From: Flavobacteriaceae bacterium
GTDB taxonomy: Bacteria > Bacteroidota > Bacteroidia > Flavobacteriales > Flavobacteriaceae
Direction of reading: 5' to 3'
DNA length: 11,071 nt
NCBI GenBank assembly: GCA_002690085.1
Contig: NZDM01000110.1
Coordinates: 1-11,071 of the forward strand
Positions 1 through 6,183 of the stretch are shown here, in pieces (the stretch's first letter is position 1; each line of letters starts with the position of its first letter). Under the pieces are notes generated by a model. The model made no database searches. It was not told the DNA's origin and saw only the letters and a program-made list of their open reading frames with translations. Position numbers and translations under genes: made by a program.

Positions 1-150
1 AAAGAATATTTCGATAATCTAATGAAGGATACTTTCGTTGAATATCATGGAGAACGACAAGAGTTCTACAAGAACGTTATGAATAAAAACGTCTTTCCAA
101 TGTTGGTAGATTTTATGTTCAAAGAAGTAGTTAATCAAATGAAGAAGTAA
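1..150 (+). CDS. 3' end of an unidentified gene (C-terminal 49 residues)
   Basis: Frame 1 is open from the first base to a TAA at 148-150 and encodes 49 residues ending in VVNQMKK. The piece is charged and aromatic-rich (many K, E and F, with internal Met), with no membrane segment, no signal sequence and no Cys, so it looks like the helical tail of a soluble protein. I do not recognise the family from this fragment. The start lies outside the window. No T-rich terminator follows immediately. The next feature downstream is the hairpin at 207-229, which lacks a T-tract. The gene is in the same direction as the TonB-dependent receptor, but the 317-nt gap makes co-transcription unlikely. Confidence 0.6.
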   Translation, partial: KEYFDNLMKDTFVEYHGERQEFYKNVMNKNVFPMLVDFMFKEVVNQMKK

Positions 151-467
151 TTAAAGTTGAGGTAAGTTTAATGGTTCCGTAGGAATAAACAACTACAGTG
201 GAGTAGAAAGTTGTAACCCCTACAACTTTGAACACAGTAGAAAACTTCATCACGGTAGAATAATTTACAAATCATTCAATAAGAAATTGACGCCTTTTTT
301 AAAAGTGAGTCTTGTTTAATACATTACAAACAATAAAAATTTTAGGGATAAATAATTAGAAATTAGCACTTAATTATGGTCAAAATTCACAAATTATTAT
401 TTTTTACTTATCTTTATTCCTTTATATAATTTAAAACTAAACACAAGCAAACCAAAAAATATAACTA
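151..467. other. Intergenic region upstream of the TonB-dependent receptor gene
   Basis: This 317-nt stretch has no credible reading frame on either strand. It is very AT-rich, especially 290-467. It contains a perfect 9-bp inverted repeat (207-229) and three copies of the hexamer GTAGAA at 203, 238 and 255. The receptor promoter is probably in the right half. The best partial match to the Bacteroidetes -7 element TAnnTTTG is TATCTTTA at 409-416, one mismatch, without a TTTG at the expected upstream distance. A sigma70-like TATAAT also occurs at 425-430. Neither is strong enough to call as a promoter. Confidence 0.5.
207..229. repeat. Perfect 9-bp inverted repeat (hairpin, 5-nt loop)
   Basis: AAAGTTGTA at 207-215 is exactly complementary to TACAACTTT at 221-229, separated by ACCCC (216-220). 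The next outer bases (G206/G230) do not pair. The hairpin lies 57 nt after the stop of the partial upstream gene and about 240 nt before the receptor start. It has no downstream T-tract, so it is not a typical intrinsic terminator. It could be a weak terminator, an RNA-processing or stability hairpin for the upstream transcript, or a dimeric operator. The sequence alone does not decide. Confidence 0.6.
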
Positions 468-3410
468 ATGAAAACTTTTTTAAGAATTTTTACATTGCTA
501 TTCGGAATCGTTTCCTTCGCACAAACCACCGTGACAGGAACTGTTAATGATGAGAGTGGTATGCCACTTCCTGGCGCCAACGTAATTGTGATGGGCACCT
601 CTTCTGGAGCCATTTCAGATTTTGATGGTAAATTTACACTCAGTGTAAGTCAAGCACCGCCTTTTACAGTACAAATAAGCAGTGTTGGATTTACATCAGC
701 TACAGAAGAAGTGACTGCGAACAACCAAGACCTCAGCATCACGTTGATTGAAGGCAGCTTCCTAGATGAAGTGGTTGTAACGGCTTCTAGAGTACCACAG
801 CGTATTTTTGAATCTCCAGTGACAGTTGAAAAATACAGTTTAAAACAAATTCAGCGTACCCCCTCTGCTGACTTCTTTGAAGGACTTCAAAACGTTAAAG
901 GGGTTCAAATGAATCAAACGGGATTGGTTTTTAGCCAAGTTAACACCCGTGGTTTTGGAACTGCATACAATGAAGGTTTTGTAACAATGGTTGATGGGAT
1001 GAATACCCAAGCCCCAGTATTTGGATTTGCTGTAGGAAATCTTATCGGATTAAATGAATTGGATGTTGAAAGTGTAGAACTATTACCTGGTTCCGCTTCT
1101 GCATTGTATGGAATGGATGCATACAAAGGGATCATGTCCATAAAAAGTAAAAGCCCGTTTGAACACGAAGGTATTACTGGGTATTACAGATCTGGGACAA
1201 CTCAACAAGAAGTAGGTGGCAACAATGCCTTTACCGACTTTGGGATTCGGATTGCAAAAAAACTCTCTGATAAATGGGCTGTTAAAGTTGCCTTTTCTGC
1301 AAAAGAAGGAACTGAATGGGCTGCTGGCGATACACGTCATGCAAGAGAATGCTCCAACTGTGGGGAAGGAAGTATTGTAGAGGGTTACGATCCCAATGCA
1401 CCTGACTATAACGCAGTTAACGAATACGGAGAACAAACATTTACTGGTCTCCAACAAATGGGACTAATCGGTCTAGGCAGTCTTACTGCTTTACCAAATG
1501 CTGCTAATTATTTTGATACAGTAGTAACAACAGGGTATACTGAACAAGCATTATTTGGAAATGAAGCTGCCAATATTAAGGGTAATGCAGGAATTTATTT
1601 CCGCCCTGATGACAATACAGAAATATCTTTTTCCTCGCTTATGGGTACCGGTGAAGCACCATTACCTGCTGGAAATGCACGCTATAACATCAAGGACTTT
1701 GTTGTTCAACTTCACAAATTGGAAGTTAAAACAGGAGGCCTTACAGCGCGTGCTTTTTTAACTAAAGAAGACGCTGGTAAAACAACCCAAAGTACGGCTT
1801 TAGCTACTTCTGTAGCACTTGCACAACAAGGTGGAATACAAGGTGGTTGGGGTGACATATATCTTAACACTTACTTAGGAGGGGCTGCTGTTGCTGCCGG
1901 GTTTACACCTGATGCTGCAGGAGTTGGAGCATTATTAACTACAGTGGTTGCTCCAGACATAGCAACTGGTGGAACAAGTTTTTCTAACTTATTCCCTGCG
2001 GGTGTAAATGGTTTATTACATCAAGCCGCAAGATCTGCTGCAGATGCAAACATGCTAATGCCAGGAAGTCCTGAGTTTAATGCTGCTATCGATGCTTCTA
2101 CAGACACTGCTATTTTAAGATTTAGTGATACAGGAACCTTAGGTGCACTCATTAAAGATATCTCTGAGGTATCGACTTTTGAAGCAAATTATGACTTTGA
2201 AGACAAAATTAGTTTTGCAAACCTAATTGTTGGAGGTTTGTATAGAAGCTTCAATCTTGACACAGATGGTACATTATATACTGACTATGATGATCCTATT
2301 GAATACAATGAATATGGTTTATTTGCGCAAATGCAAAAAGATTTGTTCGATGACAGTGTTTCCTTAACAGCATCTATGCGTTATGACAAGCAAAGTGTCA
2401 TGGAAGATGCTAACGTTACGCCAAGGTTGGGCCTATTGTTCAAGCTATCAGAGAAATCAAACATTAGATTGTCTGGTCAGTTAGGTTTTAGAAACCCTAC
2501 AAACCAAGATAAATTTATTGGACTTTACAATGGCGCTGAATTATTGCTTGGAACAACAGAAGACAATATTGACAGATTTAATCAAACGCTTGGAGGTACA
2601 ACTCTTGACTTAGATGGAGACGGCACTGCTGAAACCCCTGTAGCTTTTAATTGGACAGGAGATTGGGTGTTTAATAATGCATTCAATAAAAGTGCGTTTG
2701 ATAATTCTGGGACGCTTATTGCTGAAGAATTGGATTATGTAGAAGCTGAAAAAGTAACCTCATATGACGTTGGTTACCGTTATAACACCAAGAATTTCAC
2801 CTTGGATGTAAATGCTTATTACAGCCAATATGAAAATTATATCGGAACCAATAGTGTATATGTCCCTGCAGCAGAGCTTGTTGCAATTGGACAACAAGTG
2901 GGTCTTACTGCAGATCAAGCTATTGCAAATACAATGGCTAATGGTGGATACCTGCAGTTTGGGATGGATGCTAATTTAGATGTTCCTTTTGATACATTTG
3001 GAATGAGTTTAGAGGCAATTACTAAGTTGAATGCGTCTACCACCATGAACTTTATATACGAATACAATGAATTGGATTACGAACAGGAGGCCAATTCAGA
3101 TTTTGAACTATCTTGGAATACGCCTAAACACAGAATGAAGTTTGGGTTTACATCTAAATTAGGTGAAGGTGCTACACTTTCGGCTAATGCACGCTATAAC
3201 TCTGAGTACTATTACGAATCTACGTTTATAGATGCGACAATTAGAGAAAATACAGTGTTTGATGCTAAATTAATGTTTGGCATAAAAGCTCTTGATAACC
3301 TACAATTCGAAGTGGGTGGAAACAACATCGCTGGCCGCGAATATGTGAGTATTCCTGGGTCTGGTAATATTGGGTCTCTTTACTATGCAGGCGCCAAAAT
3401 GCAGTTCTAA
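468..3410 (+). CDS. TonB-dependent outer-membrane receptor with carboxypeptidase-regulatory-like N-domain
   Basis: This 980-residue protein is an energised outer-membrane transporter. It begins with a Sec signal peptide (basic MKTFLR, a hydrophobic stretch to about residue 16, likely cleavage near SFA|QTT). A CarboxypepD_reg-like domain follows at about 20-95 (GTVNDESGMPLPGANV, then SDFDGKFTL), then the TonB-box/plug start LDEVVVTASR at about 99-108 and the plug to about 230 (NTRGFG, MVDGM, VESVELLPGSASALYG). The rest should be the 22-strand barrel, ending in an aromatic C-terminus (AKMQF) as barrel-assembly signals do. The only two cysteines form a CxxC at 295-298. A DxDxDG calcium-loop-like motif lies at 714-719. 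Residues of about 440-548 are Ala/Gly-rich and probably form a large outer loop. No SusD-like partner follows, so this is a stand-alone receptor rather than a classic SusCD pair. The substrate cannot be inferred. The ATG at 468 is supported by the signal peptide. Confidence 0.93.
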   Translation: MKTFLRIFTLLFGIVSFAQTTVTGTVNDESGMPLPGANVIVMGTSSGAISDFDGKFTLSVSQAPPFTVQISSVGFTSATEEVTANNQDLSITLIEGSFLDEVVVTASRVPQRIFESPVTVEKYSLKQIQRTPSADFFEGLQNVKGVQMNQTGLVFSQVNTRGFGTAYNEGFVTMVDGMNTQAPVFGFAVGNLIGLNELDVESVELLPGSASALYGMDAYKGIMSIKSKSPFEHEGITGYYRSGTTQQEVGGNNAFTDFGIRIAKKLSDKWAVKVAFSAKEGTEWAAGDTRHARECSNCGEGSIVEGYDPNAPDYNAVNEYGEQTFTGLQQMGLIGLGSLTALPNAANYFDTVVTTGYTEQALFGNEAANIKGNAGIYFRPDDNTEISFSSLMGTGEAPLPAGNARYNIKDFVVQLHKLEVKTGGLTARAFLTKEDAGKTTQSTALATSVALAQQGGIQGGWGDIYLNTYLGGAAVAAGFTPDAAGVGALLTTVVAPDIATGGTSFSNLFPAGVNGLLHQAARSAADANMLMPGSPEFNAAIDASTDTAILRFSDTGTLGALIKDISEVSTFEANYDFEDKISFANLIVGGLYRSFNLDTDGTLYTDYDDPIEYNEYGLFAQMQKDLFDDSVSLTASMRYDKQSVMEDANVTPRLGLLFKLSEKSNIRLSGQLGFRNPTNQDKFIGLYNGAELLLGTTEDNIDRFNQTLGGTTLDLDGDGTAETPVAFNWTGDWVFNNAFNKSAFDNSGTLIAEELDYVEAEKVTSYDVGYRYNTKNFTLDVNAYYSQYENYIGTNSVYVPAAELVAIGQQVGLTADQAIANTMANGGYLQFGMDANLDVPFDTFGMSLEAITKLNASTTMNFIYEYNELDYEQEANSDFELSWNTPKHRMKFGFTSKLGEGATLSANARYNSEYYYESTFIDATIRENTVFDAKLMFGIKALDNLQFEVGGNNIAGREYVSIPGSGNIGSLYYAGAKMQF

Positions 3411-3432
3411 AATTTAATTCAAGAATTAGATT

Positions 3433-3467
3433 AAAAAACCCAGACGTTTGTTCTGGGTTTTTTATTT
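3433..3467 (+). terminator. Intrinsic terminator of the receptor gene
   Basis: A perfect 12-bp stem, AAAAAACCCAGA (3433-3444) with TCTGGGTTTTTT (3452-3463), closes a 7-nt loop and runs into a T-rich tract. It lies 22 nt after the receptor stop. The A-run on the left arm makes it symmetric, so it could also stop transcription from the other side. Confidence 0.9.
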
Positions 3468-3475
3468 ATAATGGT

Positions 3476-3483
3476 TATCTTTG
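3476..3483 (+). promoter_or_regulatory. Promoter -7 element for atpDC
   Basis: TATCTTTG is an exact match to the Bacteroidetes primary-sigma -7 consensus TAnnTTTG. It would start transcription near 3489 and give a leader of about 55 nt before the atpD ATG. The nearest TTTG for a -33 element is at 3447-3450, inside the loop of the upstream terminator, with a 25-nt spacer that is slightly longer than the usual 17-23. The -7 element is convincing and the -33 element is uncertain. Confidence 0.6.
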
Positions 3484-3543
3484 CTGCGCAAAAACAACTT
3501 GTTTTTAAACATCATTTAGCTAAAAATTAAACCCATAGAAGTA

Positions 3544-5052
3544 ATGTCAAAAGTTACAGGAAAAGTTTCCCAAATTGTAGGACCCGTTATTGATGTAGAG
3601 TTTGGCGCAGATGCCGAGCTTCCAAAAATTTATGATTCTTTAGAAATCAATCGTGAAGACGGTTCCATCCTCGTTTTAGAAGTACAATCACACATTGGAG
3701 AAAATGCCGTCAGAACCATTGCGATGGACTCTTCAGATGGTCTTAGCCGTGGAACACAAGTCAGCGCAACTGGTGCGCCAATCCAAGTGCCTGTAGGCGA
3801 TGATGTTTATGGCCGCCTTTTCAATGTCATCGGAGATGCTATTGATGGTTTAGGAAACCTACCAAAGGCTGGTAAAGACGGATTACCAATTCACCGTGAA
3901 GCACCAAAATTTGAAGAGCTTTCAACCTCAACAGAAGTATTGTTTACAGGAATTAAAGTTATTGACCTCATTGAGCCTTACGCCAAAGGGGGTAAAATTG
4001 GACTTTTTGGAGGTGCAGGTGTTGGAAAAACCGTATTGATTCAAGAACTCATTAATAATATTGCAAAGGGCCATGGTGGGCTTTCTGTATTTGCGGGTGT
4101 TGGAGAACGTACAAGAGAAGGAAATGATTTATTGCGTGAGATGCTAGAATCAGGCATTATAAAATATGGTGATGACTTTATGCATTCTATGGAAGCTGGT
4201 GGATGGGATCTTAAAAAAGTAGACAAAGCCGCTATGAAAGAATCAAAAGCCACCTTCGTTTTTGGACAAATGAACGAACCTCCTGGAGCCCGTGCACGAG
4301 TAGCACTTTCAGGACTTACCATTGCAGAATATTTCCGTGATGGTTCTGGCGATGGGCAAGGTAAAGACGTCCTGTTCTTCGTTGATAATATTTTCCGATT
4401 TACTCAAGCTGGTTCTGAAGTATCGGCCCTTTTAGGTCGGATGCCATCAGCCGTAGGATACCAACCTACTCTGGCTACAGAAATGGGGGCCATGCAAGAG
4501 CGCATTACCTCGACTAAAAAAGGATCCATTACTTCGGTACAAGCGGTTTATGTTCCTGCGGATGACCTTACCGATCCTGCGCCAGCGACTACTTTTGCGC
4601 ATTTAGATGCCACTACGGTATTGTCGCGTAAAATTGCCGAACTTGGAATTTATCCAGCCGTGGACCCGCTAGATTCTACTTCCAGAATTCTAACTGCTGA
4701 AATTCTTGGGAGCGAACATTACGATTGTGCGCAACGTGTAAAAGAGTTGTTACAGCGCTATAAAGAGTTACAAGATATTATTGCCATATTAGGAATGGAA
4801 GAACTTTCTGAAGAAGACAAGTTAGCTGTAGGACGTGCACGACGTGTACAGCGTTTCCTGTCTCAGCCTTTCCATGTTGCAGAACAATTTACGGGAATCC
4901 CTGGTGTACTTGTAGACATCAAGGAAACCATCAAAGGTTTCAATATGATCATGGATGGTGAATTAGATCGACTTCCGGAAGCCGCATTCAACCTAAAAGG
5001 TACCATTGAAGAAGCGATTGAAGCTGGAGAAAAAATGTTGGCTGAAGCCTAA
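3544..5052 (+). CDS. atpD: F-type ATP synthase subunit beta
   Basis: This is the catalytic beta subunit of F1, which makes or hydrolyses ATP on the cytoplasmic side of the inner membrane. Visible hallmarks are the N-terminal beta-barrel start (KVSQIVGPVIDVEF), Walker A GGAGVGKT at 156-163 with K162 and T163, GERTREGN with the catalytic glutamate E188, Walker B LFFVDN with D281, the signature PAVDPLDSTSR, and EELSEED at 419-425 (the DELSEED lever, with Glu in place of the first Asp). At 502 residues it is about 40 longer than E. coli AtpD. About 27 of the extra residues lie between the GERTREGNDLLREM helix and FGQMNEPPG (roughly 205-236), and about 5 lie before Walker B. I believe such an insert is usual in Bacteroidetes. 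It is followed after 11 nt by atpC. The other atp genes are not in the window, consistent with the split atp loci seen in flavobacteria. Confidence 0.98.
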   Translation: MSKVTGKVSQIVGPVIDVEFGADAELPKIYDSLEINREDGSILVLEVQSHIGENAVRTIAMDSSDGLSRGTQVSATGAPIQVPVGDDVYGRLFNVIGDAIDGLGNLPKAGKDGLPIHREAPKFEELSTSTEVLFTGIKVIDLIEPYAKGGKIGLFGGAGVGKTVLIQELINNIAKGHGGLSVFAGVGERTREGNDLLREMLESGIIKYGDDFMHSMEAGGWDLKKVDKAAMKESKATFVFGQMNEPPGARARVALSGLTIAEYFRDGSGDGQGKDVLFFVDNIFRFTQAGSEVSALLGRMPSAVGYQPTLATEMGAMQERITSTKKGSITSVQAVYVPADDLTDPAPATTFAHLDATTVLSRKIAELGIYPAVDPLDSTSRILTAEILGSEHYDCAQRVKELLQRYKELQDIIAILGMEELSEEDKLAVGRARRVQRFLSQPFHVAEQFTGIPGVLVDIKETIKGFNMIMDGELDRLPEAAFNLKGTIEEAIEAGEKMLAEA

Positions 5053-5063
5053 AACACACGTTT

Positions 5064-5339
5064 ATGTATTTAGAAATCGTTTCACCCGAAGCCACCCTAT
5101 TTAAAGGAGATGTTGACAGTGTTGCTGTTCCAGGTGTCAATGGAGAATTTGAAATGCTCAACAACCACGCCGCAGTTGTCTCTACCCTTAAAGATGGATT
5201 TGTGAAAATTCGTGGGGCTATTGATTTGAATGAAGAAACGGCTTCAAAATTTGAAAAAAAAGAAGGTGGATATTGGTTAGCCATCAATTCGGGAACCATT
5301 GAAATGAACGCGAACAAAGTTATCGTTCTAGCGGATTAA
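5064..5339 (+). CDS. atpC: F-type ATP synthase subunit epsilon (short form)
   Basis: Epsilon belongs to the central stalk of F1 and contacts gamma and the c-ring. The 91 residues match the N-terminal beta-sandwich: MYLEIVSPEATLFKGDVDSV, then the conserved VPGVNGEFEMLNNHA at about 22-36 and the loop STLKDGFVKI. E. coli epsilon has about 139 residues, and the C-terminal two-helix domain that inhibits ATP hydrolysis is absent here. The reading frame ends at a clean TAA and is followed at once by a terminator, so this is the natural length and not a frameshift. It lies 11 nt after atpD and is surely co-transcribed. Any inhibition of ATP hydrolysis must therefore work by another route. That last point is inference. 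Confidence 0.95.
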   Translation: MYLEIVSPEATLFKGDVDSVAVPGVNGEFEMLNNHAAVVSTLKDGFVKIRGAIDLNEETASKFEKKEGGYWLAINSGTIEMNANKVIVLAD

Positions 5340-5362
5340 ACTTTTAATCCTTAAAGCTTATG

Positions 5363-5391
5363 ACCCTAAAACGCTGTTTTAGGGTTTTTTT
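5363..5391 (+). terminator. Intrinsic terminator of atpDC
   Basis: A perfect 10-bp stem, ACCCTAAAAC (5363-5372) with GTTTTAGGGT (5376-5385), has a 3-nt loop and a run of seven T (5385-5391). It lies 24 nt after the atpC stop. Read from the minus strand the hairpin is followed by CATAAGC, not T, so it is a poor intrinsic terminator for the convergent enoyl-CoA hydratase gene that ends at 5401. Confidence 0.92.
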
Positions 5392-5400
5392 ATTCTTGAA

Positions 5401-6183
5401 TTAATTCCCTGTGAAATTTGCTTTTCGCTTTTGTAAAAAAGCAGAAGTTCCTTCTTTGAAATCGGCAGTTCCAAAAGATTTTGCAAATGCAGTAATTTCA
5501 ACATCATACCCATTAAGGTCATCTTTATAGTTTGCGTTGACCGCTTCAATGGCAGCAGCAATTGCAAGTGGGGCGTTACGTTTTATTTTTTCGGCCAAAG
5601 ACAGGCAATAAGATAGCAGATCCTCCGGGGCTGTAACACTGTTGACTAAACCCCATTGTTCGGCTTTAGAAGCGTCTATCATTTCTGCGGTGGTAATCAT
5701 TTGAAGGGCCCGCCCTTTGCCCACCAACTGGGCCAACCTTTGGGTGCCGCCATAGCCTGGAATCACACCCAAACTGACTTCTGGAAGCCCCATACAGGCA
5801 GTGCTACTGGCCACTCGGATGTGAGCCGCCATGGCCAATTCCAATCCACCCCCTAAAGCAAAACCGTTAATGGCCGCAATAATAGGTGTACTTAAGTTTT
5901 CAGCAAAATCAAATAATAGTTCTTGTCCCTCACGAGATAACTGTGCGGCTTCAGAAACATTAAAATCCGCAAATTCGCTGATATCCGCACCTGCGACAAA
6001 CGCTTTATCTCCACTTCCAGTCAGTACAATGACACGAACATTTTCGTCCTGGTCCAAAGCTTTCAAAGCCTGGTGTAATTCTAAAATAGTTACTTTGTTC
6101 AGGGCATTGAGTTTTTTGGGACGGTTGATGGTCAACATCCCAATACCAGCTTCAAGCTGTAGATTTAAATTATTAAACGTCAT
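5401..6183 (-). CDS. Enoyl-CoA hydratase/isomerase (crotonase family)
   Basis: This 260-residue crotonase-fold protein most likely hydrates trans-2-enoyl-CoA to 3-hydroxyacyl-CoA in fatty-acid, amino-acid or acid degradation. It shows the family pattern INRPKKLNAL at 19-28, the oxyanion-hole segment FVAGADI (62-68), NGFALGGGLELAM (106-118) and GLPEVSLGVIPGYGGTQRL (132-150). Both catalytic acids of true hydratases are present: E115 and E135, 20 residues apart like E144 and E164 of the rat mitochondrial enzyme. That favours hydratase over isomerase activity. Length is typical, with no fused dehydrogenase domain. I chose the ATG at 6183 because alignment to the family begins at MTFNNLNLQ. The in-frame upstream ATG at 6216 would add a basic tail and deepen the overlap. 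The start overlaps the 3' end of the histidine kinase gene by 11 nt, suggesting translational coupling. The substrate chain length is not readable. Confidence 0.92.
   Translation of the reverse strand: MTFNNLNLQLEAGIGMLTINRPKKLNALNKVTILELHQALKALDQDENVRVIVLTGSGDKAFVAGADISEFADFNVSEAAQLSREGQELLFDFAENLSTPIIAAINGFALGGGLELAMAAHIRVASSTACMGLPEVSLGVIPGYGGTQRLAQLVGKGRALQMITTAEMIDASKAEQWGLVNSVTAPEDLLSYCLSLAEKIKRNAPLAIAAAIEAVNANYKDDLNGYDVEITAFAKSFGTADFKEGTSAFLQKRKANFTGN

Noticed and set aside
409..430. Promoter for the receptor gene (TATCTTTA and TATAAT)
   Set aside because: TATCTTTA has one mismatch to TAnnTTTG and no -33 element. TATAAT is expected often in such AT-rich DNA. I mention them in the intergenic entry but do not call a promoter.
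1083..1457. Minus-strand reading frame of 124 codons inside the receptor gene
   Set aside because: It lies wholly opposite a well-supported TonB-receptor segment, has no recognisable domain and lacks a promoter.
4041..4322. Minus-strand reading frame inside atpD
   Set aside because: It is a shadow of the highly conserved P-loop region of AtpD with no independent support.
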